A DNA stretch of 64,000 bases from Desmodesmus armatus (lineage: Eukaryota; Chlorophyta; Chlorophyceae; Sphaeropleales; Scenedesmaceae): NCBI GenBank assembly GCA_007449985.2, contig VIIQ02000145.1, positions 1 to 64,000 of the forward strand, given 5' to 3'. Positions 55,015 to 64,000 of the stretch are shown here, in pieces; the first letter of the stretch is position 1, and each line of letters opens with the position of its first letter. The position numbers and the translations under genes were made by a program. The notes beneath the pieces were generated by a model. The model was not told the origin of the DNA. It did no database searches and saw only the letters and a program-made list of their open reading frames with translations.

Positions 55015-57453
55015 CTAGTGCTGCACAGCTTGCAGCTTGGCCAGCAGGTACTGCTGCTGCTGCCCTGCGCTGCGTAGCTCTCTCCACTCCCAATGTGGAA
55101 TGCTGATTACTTTATAGCCCCGTGCTGCCAGTGCTCTATTCCTAGACTGAGTGGTGCCTGTCAAGGTGCCTCGAGGCTGCACATAGTGCTGGGGGCCAAC
55201 CTCAATCGCCACCCTCACCCCTGAGGCTGTCACAGCTGCAATGTCAATCAGACATGCCTTGTCGGCTGTGGGCTGCTCTGACTGCGGCTGCTGCTGCCAG
55301 GTGTCAGGCGGCAGCTGCAGCACTGCAGTGTACACTGACTCCTGAAGGCGGGACGACTGCAACTTGGCTGTTGCAACCATTGACTGCTCCCAGCTGGCCC
55401 CACACTGCTCTAGCTGCTGCTGGGTCAGCACACTCGACAGGCCCTGACCAGGTGCGGGCAGCTGACTGTCCAGCAGCCAAGAGTGTATATGGTGCAACTG
55501 ATAAAAGTCCTCAGCACTAGCAGCGCTGAACACATGGCTGGCAGCAGCTGTAAGCTGCAGCACCTGCGGCACACATTGCTGCATGTCCAGCACTGCTACT
55601 GCCCAGCACAGGTTGCACAGCTGCTGTGAATTCAAGCTGCCTGCACCCTCACCCTGCAGCAGCTTGACTGCCTGCTGCAGCAGTGCCCCAGGCAGCAGCG
55701 GGCCCCTGTACCCCAGCTGACCACACGCCCAGGCCATGTTGGCCAGGTGCTGTGACTGAGCTGTTGTCAGGAGCTGCTGCAGCTGCTGAGCGCCCTGCTG
55801 CAAGGGCTGCAGCAGCTGCAGTGGCAGATACTGCATTTTTCCGCAAGCCCACAGCAAGTTTGACACATCTTGGGTGTTCATACCAGGAAGCAGCTTGCCC
55901 ATGGCAGCACAGATCAGGTGCAGCTGCTGTGGCGGCACCTGCTGCCCCATTGTGGCCACAGCCCACAGGGTGTTGGATACATCCTGTGGCTTGGTGGCTG
56001 GCAGCATCGCTACCAGCCTCGCCAACAGCTGCTGCAGCTGCTGTAGCGGCACCTGCTGCCCCATTGTGGCCACAGCCCACAGGGTGTTGGATACATCCTG
56101 TGGCTTGGTGGCTGGCAGCATCGCTACCAGCCTCGCCAACAGCTGCTGCAGCTGCTGTAGCGGCACCTGCTGCCCCATTGTGGCCACAGCCCACAGGGTG
56201 TTGGATACATCCTGTGGTTTGGTGGCTGGCAGCATCGCTACCAGCCTCGCCAACAGCTGCTGCAGCTGCTGTAGCGGCACCTGCTGCCCCATTGTGGCCA
56301 CAGCCCACAGGGTGTTGGATACATCCTGTGGTTTGGTGGCTGGCAGCATCGCTACCAGCCTCGCCAACAGCTGCTGCAGTTGCTGTGGCGGCACCTGCTG
56401 CCCCATGGTAGCCACAGCCCACAAGGCGTTGGACAAATCCTGTGGCTTGAGGGCCGGCAGCATTGCCACAAGCCTGGCCAACAGCTGCTGCACCTGCTGT
56501 TGAGGCACTTGCTGCCCCGTTTTTGCCACTGCCCACAGGGCGTTGGACACATTCTGTGGTGTGGCCTCCGTGAGCACTGCTACCAGCTTCCCCAACAGCT
56601 GCTGCAGCTGCTGTGGCGGCACCTGCTGCCCCATGGTGGCCACCGCCCACAGGGTGTTGGACACCTCCTGTGGTTTGGCATCTGCCAGCACAGCAGTGAA
56701 TCGCCCCAACAGCTGCTGCAGCTCAGCAGCTGTCAGCTGGACCCGCAATGTCGCAGCAGCCCACAGTACATTGGCAACTCCCTGTGGCTCAGCCCACTGC
56801 AGCATGCTGGCTTGCAGGAACAGCGGCAGCAGCAGCAGTGCTGTATCTGGGCAGCACAGCTTGCCACACGACCATATAATGTTGGCGAGCTGTCGTGCCA
56901 CACACTGCTGCTGCAGCCGGACTGCAAGCTGGTGCAGCTCTGACAGCAGCTGCTGCACTGCTGCTGGCTGCTGGTGCGGCTGCACACCCTGCCGGCACAG
57001 CCTGGCAGCATGTGTATAAGCTGCACTCAGGTTCACGTGTGTGAAGTCTGCTGCATGCTGCTGCACCAGCAGCAGCAGCTGCTCTGGGTTGCGGCTGGCC
57101 TTGATGGCCTCAGTGCGCTGTTTTGAAGCTGCCAGCCAGGCAGCTTTTCCATCATATCGCTTGCTGTTGCTGCCGCTGCTGGGCTTGCCGCCCCTGCCAC
57201 CACCCCTGCCACCCCGTCCCTCTCTGCCCCCACCCCTTCCACCACGTCCCTGCCTGCCACCCCCACTGTTGCTCCTGCCAGCGCTGCTGTCGGCTTTGGC
57301 AAGGCATAGAGCGGTCCTGCTCCTAGTGCTGATGCTAGGTGGGTGCCTGAGTGCTGGTGTGGCCCTGAGACAAACTGCATTGAACGAAGGAGCGGTATTA
57401 GACCTGGATCTGGGAAGACATGGGCCCCAAATCATTGGTGTGCGGGCAAGCAT
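55015..57453 (-). CDS. Octotricopeptide-repeat (OPR) protein with C-terminal RAP domain (812 aa)
   Basis: Predicted organellar RNA-binding protein. In green algae OPR proteins control stability, splicing or translation of individual chloroplast or mitochondrial transcripts. It is a single uninterrupted exon from ATG at 57453. Residues 1-55 are basic, Ser/Arg/Ala-rich and almost free of acids, suiting a transit peptide, followed by a Gly/Arg-rich (RGG-like) linker at about 65-100. From about residue 205, 38-residue repeats follow, with consensus NTLWAVATMGQQVP then a Leu-rich helix ending in PQDVS; about 12 units are seen, the outer ones diverged (NLLWACGKM, NMAWACGQLG). Four central units are nearly identical in protein and DNA. 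Residues about 720-800 form the RAP domain (VRVAIEVGPQHYVQPRGTL ... RNRALAARGYKVISIPHWEW), an endonuclease-like fold whose catalytic status cannot be judged. The target RNA is unknown; the compartment is inferred. Confidence 0.93.
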   Translation of the reverse strand: MLARTPMIWGPCLPRSRSNTAPSFNAVCLRATPALRHPPSISTRSRTALCLAKADSSAGRSNSGGGRQGRGGRGGGREGRGGRGGGRGGKPSSGSNSKRYDGKAAWLAASKQRTEAIKASRNPEQLLLLVQQHAADFTHVNLSAAYTHAARLCRQGVQPHQQPAAVQQLLSELHQLAVRLQQQCVARQLANIIWSCGKLCCPDTALLLLPLFLQASMLQWAEPQGVANVLWAAATLRVQLTAAELQQLLGRFTAVLADAKPQEVSNTLWAVATMGQQVPPQQLQQLLGKLVAVLTEATPQNVSNALWAVAKTGQQVPQQQVQQLLARLVAMLPALKPQDLSNALWAVATMGQQVPPQQLQQLLARLVAMLPATKPQDVSNTLWAVATMGQQVPLQQLQQLLARLVAMLPATKPQDVSNTLWAVATMGQQVPLQQLQQLLARLVAMLPATKPQDVSNTLWAVATMGQQVPLQQLQQLLARLVAMLPATKPQDVSNTLWAVATMGQQVPPQQLHLICAAMGKLLPGMNTQDVSNLLWACGKMQYLPLQLLQPLQQGAQQLQQLLTTAQSQHLANMAWACGQLGYRGPLLPGALLQQAVKLLQGEGAGSLNSQQLCNLCWAVAVLDMQQCVPQVLQLTAAASHVFSAASAEDFYQLHHIHSWLLDSQLPAPGQGLSSVLTQQQLEQCGASWEQSMVATAKLQSSRLQESVYTAVLQLPPDTWQQQPQSEQPTADKACLIDIAAVTASGVRVAIEVGPQHYVQPRGTLTGTTQSRNRALAARGYKVISIPHWEWRELRSAGQQQQYLLAKLQAVQH
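55946..56401 (-). repeat. Four tandem near-identical 114-bp OPR units
   Basis: The 114-bp segment CCCCATTGTGGCCACAGCCC... recurs at a period of exactly 114 bp starting near 55946, 56060, 56174 and 56288, with only one or two substitutions between copies (for example TGGCTTGG against TGGTTTGG). Flanking OPR units differ much more. This marks a recent in-frame amplification inside the RNA-binding domain. Confidence 0.9.
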
Positions 57454-57772
57454 GATGACGATCGATCAGCACCCTCTGGCAGTATCAAGCGACACTGACT
57501 TTTCGAAGTAGAGTTCATAGGGTGTACATGTGGTTTATGTGTAATGCAGTCAGCCCACGTTGAGCTTGATGCAGCGAAGGATGGTCACTGTCATGGCAGT
57601 TGTAGATCTGTTCATGGCTGAAGAGAGGATCAACCGGACATGGCCAGCACCATTCCTGCCCCTGATTTGTGTGTAGCTTACAATCTGCCCGGCAGCCGCG
57701 TTTGAGACGCTCCATTATCCCAAACTGGCAGCAAGCACGTTTTGAGGCCAGTGGTGCATCATCCTGGTTGCC
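57454..57772. other. Bidirectional intergenic spacer
   Basis: A 319-bp spacer between the OPR start (57453, minus) and the poly-Ala gene start (57773, plus). It is probably a shared promoter region. No named motif stands out. Confidence 0.5.
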
Positions 57773-57841
57773 ATGTTGAGGTGTCTGCCTGCTGTGGCAG
57801 TTGAATGGATGGATGATTTACAGAGTACGCAAGGGGATGGG

Positions 57842-57919
<78 letters not shown>

Positions 57920-58458
57920 CACAGGCAGCAACAGCATGCACCTCCCCCAGCTGGGGGGTCAGGACGCCCTGCCGTATTGAACAGGCTCCCACCATCGGTG
58001 GCAGTTTCATCATCAGCAGCAGTGTCTCTGGATGAGCTAGGCCTCCCACGACAACATTTTGCTGCTCTGCTAGAAGGCACTGAGCCATGCAGACCGCTCC
58101 TACAGTTGGTGAGTGACGCTGCTGGCTCGGCAGGTCTTACCTGGACATAGGCAGAAAGTGCGCATGGAGTTGAGCAGGAGCTGCTGCCGCTCATGGTGCG
58201 ATCGTACTGTCAGCATTATTCGGCAGTCTCTTGTTGTGCTATGCAAGCAGCAGATGCATGACTCTGCAGTAGTGCAGCGTGCAAATGGGGCACAGGCTTC
58301 ACCTGCAGCTCCACTTGGCAGTCAACCAGTTATGACACAACTCAGCACCATACTCTGCATGTGCATGTGTGCTGCACCTGCCGTCTGCCTTCTTGTTGCT
58401 GCAGCTGACAGCTGTGATTCTGCAGCGGCATTGTGGCCTCAAGTCCAGCAACTGCAGT
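57773..58458 (+). CDS. Protein with 25-residue poly-Ala tract (model tentative)
   Basis: Exon 57773-58108 starts ATG (MLRCLPAVAVEWMDDLQSTQ), contains 25 GCA codons in a row and ends LPRQHFAALLEGTEPCRPLL before GTGAGTG in phase 0. Tentative next pieces keep phase: about 58155-58193 (AESAHGVEQELLP), then from about 58252 after GCAAGCAG (MHDSAVVQRANGAQ), and a last piece ending VQQLQ with TAG at 58456-58458. The intron between the second and third pieces would be only about 58 bp, which is short. No domain is recognised. Confidence 0.4.
57843..57917 (+). repeat. Pure CAG/GCA repeat, 25 units
   Basis: Uninterrupted triplets read as poly-Ala in the exon starting at 57773. Confidence 0.95.
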
Positions 58459-59359
58459 AGGATCTGTAGTGGCACTTTAGCAGTGTCGCAGTGGGCTGTA
58501 CAGGGTGCAGCGCTCAAGGCTTGCTGGAGCAAGCAGAGAGCTTGTAACTGTCCCTGAGTGTGCTTGAACTCGACACCTGTTGCAGCACAGTCCACTATAG
58601 AATGGCTGAAATCAACAGTGCACGCTGGTTGTTATACCTTGTGCAGCTGCTTTGGACATTGACTATGGACATGCTGTTCAGACTGTTTTATTCTGGGCCC
58701 AGTAACACTGTGGCTGTTAGTGATGTGCTTGTACGCAAAAGCAGCACACCATGCTTGTAGTGTGACTATCATCTTCGCACACCTGCAATCCTGCACAATG
58801 CTAAGCCTTTTCTGAGCGCCCCCCCCCCCCCCTTTTACCAATTGTGTGATGTGTCTGCAGGTATAAGGATGCGCTGCACCCATACACAGCCCCCCAACAC
58901 GGCAGAGCCACTGCTGCAGTAGTGTGGGTTCAATCGTAGCGACATTATTAGCAGCGGGCTTCTTGGCAGCACATTTCAAATCTACATCAGCTACACTCAA
59001 AACGAAAGCCATCTGTCAGTGCATGTGTTCAGTCAGGTGGGGGGGCGACTACGTGCCAGCTGACAGGCAAAGGCGACAGCACGTCAGCACAATTGCGATA
59101 GCGGCACAGGCTATGAGCAATGCTGCCGCAACAGTTGCATTTTGTGGTGCAGTGGCTGGCTGTTGAGGTGAACCAGCTGCTGGTGAGGCTGTAGCAGAGG
59201 GACAGCAGCATGCGGGGTCTGAGGCGCAACCAGCAGGCGGCCCTGTCAGCGGCACATGCAGCCTATGCAGTCCCCCAACGGGTTGTGCTGTGGTGTCAGC
59301 CAACTTGTTGCAACCTGCAGCATGTAACGGGTGGCGTTAACAGGTGGCGGTGGTGGTGG

Positions 59360-59392
<33 letters not shown>

Positions 59393-61189
59393 GGTTGCAA
59401 GCCGAGTTGTAGAGCTGCTGCCAGCCCCAGTGGGGGTGTGAGGGCTGGCAGGAATTGCTGGCAGTGCCCGCAACAGCAGCAGCAGTTTTGGACAATTCAG
59501 CAGCAGTGGCTGCAGCGCTGCTGATGCTTTAGGGCTAAGCAATGCCTGGGCGCTGGGCGACTTGCTGGACTGGAGTGCTGGTCAGTTCTCGCAAATTGGT
59601 GCAGGTAAGTCAAGCATATGCAAGGGCCCCGTGCAGCATTGGTTGAGTCTCAGAATACATCGACAACCAGATCAGCAGTACCGCAGCCACCATGCAGCAA
59701 ATTTTGTGAGCATGTGGGATGGGGTGAGGGACACGTGCCCCAGATACTTGACAGGCGACACAGCAGCATTTGACGCCAGCAAGATTAAGTAGGTAGGGGG
59801 AGGGGGCAGGGCATGCAAACGGCAGGGCAGCAGTGTAAAAATCTTACAGCCACTTTCAGCAGAGAGGGGGATGGGGACAGACACAGGAAGCGGTGCTGAG
59901 GGCAGCAGTAGTTGGGCGAGGAGAGAATGAAATGCCAGGTGAGCTTCAGTTGAGTGTACTTCGGGAGCGCTGGCAACATAAACACAGCTCAGTAGCCTGG
60001 CTGACTGGTGCTGCCTGACTTGCATGGCAGTGCCTTGCAATCAAGCATGAGATGACTTGCAAGCAGTGCAAGCAGGCAGGCAATCTGCATGGTGGGCTTG
60101 CACTGTGGGTGCTGTTTGTGATTGCTGTTTGCAGGTGTGATTTTGCCCTAATACAGCAGCTGTGCCATCAGCTTGATCCCAGTCGCTGAAGTCAAATGCA
60201 CACTCACTAGCAGCTGGCAGCAGCAGCAGCAGCAGCAGCAGTTGGCGACAGCACTGGCAGCAGTAGTTGACGAATGTATCGATAGCTGGGGACACAGCAG
60301 CTTGTGCAAGTTGTGTGGCAACAATGTTCACACCGACTGCAGTGGCCTCGTGATCTTGTTTGCTGCCCCATGTGTGCAGTGGTCATGTCGCTAGGTTCCA
60401 GATCACTATAGACAGGCTACACGCAGCAGCAGCAGCGGCAGGCCGCAGCAGGTGGGCCCCGGGGGGGGGGGGGCAGCTGGTACAGCATGACACAGGTTGA
60501 GGTTGAGCCATGTAGTAGTTCCCACCCTCATGCCTGCAGGTCTTTGTGGCGGCAAGTATGCCACATGCCTTATTCAGCAGATACGGTGTTGGCTCTGTGT
60601 AGGCTGCTGAGCCAACTCGACGGCAGTTGCACTGCCTGTACCCCAAAAAATCTTCACCCCTCACCCCATGTTTGCCATGCCCCCCGCAGTGTGCGCACCT
60701 CACATGCTGTCGGCTGCTGCCACAGCACCACCCGGTGGCGCTGAACGCCCGCACATGAGCCCCGTAGGGGACCCCCCCCCCCCCCCCCCCGGGCCGCGCA
60801 AGCCTTGTGTGTCCCACATCCCTGGCTCTCACGGCTACTCAAATCAAAATAAACTGAAAATGTTGAGAATGGAACTGTTACCCAAGTTCCGTCCGCCCTA
60901 GTGCCCTCCAGGGTTTGTAACCCTCTCTCTCCACCTCGCCCTCCTCCTCTCCCCCGGGGAGGGCCTTGAATTTGAACAATTTGAACAATTTTTTGTACAT
61001 GCCATTTTGCTGCGGTGCTGTCTGCTGCTATAATGAAAATGCCGCTGCTGCTGCAATCTGCTGCTGCTGTTGCAATCAGGACCAATGTCTGTTGTTGCTG
61101 CTACTGCTGCTTGCTCTGCCAGGACACTCCTCACCCCTAGCTGTGGCACTGCTAACTGTGCAGAGATTGTGCTGCTGCTGTCGCATGCT
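58459..61189. other. Region with scattered exon-like pieces, no complete gene
   Basis: Possible plus-strand coding pieces are 59446-59604 (GLAGIAGSARNSSSSFGQFS ... ALGDLLDWSAGQFSQIGA, ending at GTAAGT) and 60209-60394 (LATALAAVVDECIDSWGHSS, then LCKLCGNNVHTDC ... VQWSCR and TAG), the latter with a CxxC...H..C pattern that could bind zinc. Their phases do not join cleanly, and the piece at 59446 is preceded by a stop. A CTG run sits at 59361-59391, poly-C near 58819 and 60772-60790, and poly-G near 60461. Confidence 0.3.
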
Positions 61190-61362
61190 TGCAGCTGATG
61201 CTGTCCTCATACTGCAGCTGCCCCCCCCCCCCCCGGGCATGCGCCCCGGGGACCCAGACAGATGTGTGCCCGGCGTCATTGGCTTCAGGTGGCAGGACGG
61301 CAGGCGCATGGTGGGGCTGTACAGCTGGATGCAGGGCAGCAGTGACTTGATTGCGGATTGAC
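61190..61362 (+). CDS. Exon-like fragment of unknown gene
   Basis: Open after poly-C, reading MRPGDPDRCVPGVIGFRWQD then GRRMVGLYSWMQGSSDLIAD and a TGA. No upstream partner exon was confirmed. The order DPxxxxVPGV...W-DG...RMV resembles the segment GHYVPGVTWRDGAKARMV near the N-terminus of the protein at 32169-36612, so a shared domain or transposon-derived piece is possible. Confidence 0.3.
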
Positions 61363-62305
61363 AACGGCAGTGGCAGAAGCGGCGTCGCAGCTGCCAGTAC
61401 ATTGACGTTCCAAACTTGGAGTCCAAGCGCAACCTGGCTGGGGTGCATCAAGTTCACTTATTGAGCTGAGCAATTTGTGGTACCCCAGTGCTGCTGCGCT
61501 GCATGCCTGGTGTGCTCCCCGTGTGTGTCGCCTGCACTAGCTGCACAATACCCCACTAGTACTAGGCCAGCCCTGGCCAAGGCATGAATGTCACACCAGC
61601 GCACCTGTGCTGCACCTGCAGGCGACACTGTGAGGGCTCTCAGAGACTTATGTCAGTGTTGATGCACTGCCGTGGCGGTCATCCGGTAGCTCAGCTGCCT
61701 ACAAAAACTGTCGGAGATCCAAGGTTATGCCGCCAGTCACGAGCTGTCGACGCACAACCGCCGTTGGGATCCCCGCGGCACTATCCTACTTGAGCACAAG
61801 TCCCCACAGAAGTTTGGGCAGTTCGCTGCTGTTAGCTATGTCGTGCTGACGCTGACTTGTCCTGGCGCTGTCACCGCGCCAGTCGGACACGAGAATGGTA
61901 CATTCGCACGGAACCGCCCACGGGCGCTCAAGAGTACGCTTCTTCAATGCAGTGCGACTTAAATGCAAGGCGTAAACTGCATGCAGTAGGAGATACATTC
62001 ATTTATCGACACTGGTGATGTTCAGACCTTCCATCAACCTTCCCTGCGCTTCGAAGGTTTGAGTGGGCCGAGACGGAGACGGTCGACGCTGCGAGCAACC
62101 GCACTAGGTTGCACACGAACCACGTCGGTACACAAAAAAGAGACGAAGCTGTGTTGTAGGATGACGTCCAGAGCTCAACAGCAAGCGCACGTCTCTCCTT
62201 GCGGATGTAACCAGCGGCTTCGCAGCAGCGCCGATAGCGCTTGGTTCGCATGCAGCCCAGCATCGGGCCACTTGATTTGCGGATGATTGCTTGCGATTTT
62301 GGTGC
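61363..62305. other. Flank of the reverse transcriptase fragment
   Basis: No clear gene on the plus strand. A minus-strand open stretch at 62150-62300 (AIIRKSSGPMLGCMRTKRYR, then RCCEAAGYIRKERRALAVEL) is protein-like but lacks borders. Part may be the 5' portion of the element whose reverse transcriptase follows. Confidence 0.35.
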
Positions 62306-63539
62306 ACAGCAGCAGAAAACGCCAGCCACCAGTTGCCTGAATTGGTGGCTCGCTTCAACTCCGCCAGGGTGTCAGAGGCAGATTTTGTAGCGGGCGGGGG
62401 TTGGCAGGGAGCAGATTTTATGCGTCTTTACACCAACATTCCCCACACTCCTTTGCTGACTAAATTAGATTGGGTGGTGGACACGGCTTGGGATCGCCAT
62501 CCAAGCACGCCCGTTTTGTTGGTGTACCGGGACAAGCAAGTGCGGCACGAGTGGGTGGCGTCCTTTGACCACAAACACTCCGCACAGGGTTACACTTGGG
62601 TTGGCACTGGCCTACAGGGCGTGCAGTTGGGCAAACACAAGCAGAAGGGCGCCTGCTACATGTTTGATAGAGCCGGGGCTAAGGCAGTTTTGCAGCTACT
62701 GGTGTGTAACTCTTACTTGCGGCTGGGGGGCACTGAGTTTCAGCAGACTGTGGGTATCCCCATGGGTATAAACCCGGCTGTGTATATGGCTAATTATTTC
62801 TTGTTCTCCTATGAGGTCTCCTTTGTTGAGCGGCTTGCCGGTCTGGTGGAGGCTCACCCGCCCAATCCGGACGGCGGCACTTATGCTGAGGCTTTCTTTG
62901 CTGATACCAGCCCGACGCCAGCTTGGGTGGGGGCGCATGTGCCCCCACACCGTATTGGTGACGTGGCACGTTATGTCTGGCGCTGGTTTTCGGTTTACGG
63001 CTCGCTTTGTTGACGATTTCACATCCGGTCCCAACCGCTTGTTGCCGTTCTTGTGGTATGACAGCCAATCTATTGCCGGGGGCGCCATCACTGGCATCTA
63101 CCCAGGGCCGGAGGTTTTGGAGTTGGCACGGGTGCCAGGGGACATTTGGGGCTACCCCACCTTGGACATCCGCATTGTGTCACAGGTGGTTGACGGACGG
63201 GTTTGCAGCACTACACACTTGTATGACAAACGCCGGGAGTCTTGCTATGCTGATATTCATGTGGTGGGTTACGTTCATGTTGCTAGCGCAGTCTCAGCGC
63301 GCGTGGGCCCGAACGTCTTGCACGGGCAGTTGTTTCGTTTCAGTACCATCATTATGGACAGGTCTAACTTTGTGGAGGAGGCAGCCCGGTGCATTGTGAA
63401 CCTGGAAAAGCGTGGGCACGTTCGGTCTTCGTTGTTCAAGGTTCTTCGTCGGTTTTTGTCCCGTCATTTTGACACTTATGGCGACATTTCCGTGGACCCT
63501 TTGTGGAATGATGTTGTGGCGGCCGTCCGTGATTCTTGA
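62306..63539 (+). pseudogene. Penelope-like reverse transcriptase with one frameshift
   Basis: The first frame (to about 62990) carries ADFMRLYTNIPHTPLL with the first catalytic Asp, then GTEFQQTVGIPMGINPAVYM then ANYFLFSYEVSF. The third catalytic motif ARFVDDFTSGPN is in the next frame, which continues to 63539 (LDIRIVSQVVDGRVCSTTHL; LFRFSTIIMDRSNFVEEAAR then CIVNLEKRGHV). The order LYTNIP, GIPMG...ANYFLF, xVDD and the arginine/histidine-poor C-terminal region are those of Penelope-like element RTs. The frames need a one-base shift near 62985-63010. No ATG start is clear, and no GIY-YIG endonuclease was found within the window, although the right edge is close. It could be a broken copy or a base-calling error. 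Confidence 0.6.
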
Positions 63540-64000
63540 ACACTTGGAACAGATGACTTTGAACTCTTTTCAGTTACAGATACGGCATTTGGCACGACCA
63601 AAGCCGTACAATCCACAAGGGAGCCCGAGGCTCGTGGAGTAGCCAACAGAGAACCATCAGTTTCAAGAACAGAATCACAATCATCAAGCACTGCTGAGAA
63701 CAGTCACCCAGATCGGACAACCCACCTCATCAATCTCCTCTGCATGGTGCACCCCCTCCCCCTCCCCTCCCCACCTTGTGTCACACTGCCTTGCTCCCCT
63801 CCCCTTGTCTTGTGTTTGTTGCAGGGACACTGGGCCACGCTTGGGGTGGGGACCGCTACGGCGCCCGCCCCACATCCTTCTTCTTACCCTCTTTTCCCCT
63901 TGTGCCCACTCACTTACATGAAACCTCTCTGCTGTCACTCATACACATATGCATATCCTTCAGCCTGTCTCTGACCGGGCTGCGCCCGGTGCGTTCCTGT
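63540..64000. other. 3' flank of the reverse transcriptase, to the window edge
   Basis: Pyrimidine-rich (CCCTCCCCCTCCCCTCCCC near 63753) with a small GC hairpin CCGGGCTGCGCCCGG at 63977-63991. No supported coding sequence. Confidence 0.45.

Noticed and set aside
55649..56650. Other long open frames (up to 333 residues) over the OPR repeats
   Set aside because: The exact 114-bp periodicity keeps all frames open; only the frame with NTLWAVATMG units and the RAP domain makes sense.
61680..61750. GGTAGCTCAGCTGCC, resembling a tRNA A box
   Set aside because: No B box, acceptor stem or anticodon arm could be drawn, so no tRNA gene is called.
63977..63991. CCGGGCTGCGCCCGG hairpin near the right edge as a possible ribozyme of the Penelope-like element
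   Set aside because: The conserved hammerhead core (CTGANGA and GAAA) is not present next to it.

Overview
The window is nuclear DNA from a eukaryote, most likely a chlorophyte green alga of the Chlamydomonadales type. The reasons are genes split into many short exons with GT-AG borders, pervasive CAG/CTG triplet runs giving poly-Gln, poly-Ala or poly-Leu, long poly-C/poly-G runs, an intronless octotricopeptide (OPR) protein with a RAP domain (a family greatly expanded in green algae), and scattered LINE, Penelope-like and MITE fragments. There are no prokaryotic operons, rRNA genes or CRISPR arrays. Gene models were built by hand from open frames, splice borders and intron-phase bookkeeping; symbols are mostly left empty.

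Layout. Positions 26-12847 (minus): an OSCA/CSC1/TMEM63-type mechanosensitive channel in at least 27 exons, running off the left edge. 14667-16384 (minus): a compact four-exon gene for a 118-residue protein with a mitochondrial-type presequence. 17012-18538 (plus): a three-exon Gln-rich protein, convergent with a minus-strand gene at 18856-19874 whose intron holds a 40-bp minisatellite that copies its own 3' splice site. 20954-22814: two copies of a LINE 3' end, one attached to an ORF2 zinc-knuckle remnant. 23352-26948 (minus): a 900-residue coiled-coil, Ser-rich, Cys-rich protein of unknown family. 27460-27852: a MITE with TA duplication. 28.4-31.1 kb: dispersed repeat copies. 32169-36612 (plus): a nine-exon nuclear-type protein of 637 residues with three basic/acidic repeats. 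37.9-38.2 kb: a G-rich array. 39.7-44.7 kb (plus): a poorly resolved multi-exon region with poly-Gln, exon relics and strong hairpins. 47328-50860 (minus): a six-exon divergent protein kinase (698 residues) with a Gln-rich tail. 53723-54015: a second MITE. 55015-57453 (minus): OPR/RAP protein of 812 residues. 57773-58458 (plus): a poly-Ala protein model. 62306-63539 (plus): a frameshifted Penelope-like reverse transcriptase.

The genes do not form a pathway. What unites the window is structural. Introns repeatedly contain damaged copies of an adjoining exon end with its splice site (at least four independent cases), one intron holds 16 tandem copies of an acceptor region, and the OPR gene has recently multiplied an exact repeat unit. 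Local tandem duplication therefore appears to be actively enlarging introns and proteins here. Several apparent one-base frameshifts lie in otherwise well-preserved coding sequence, so base-level errors in the assembly must be kept in mind.
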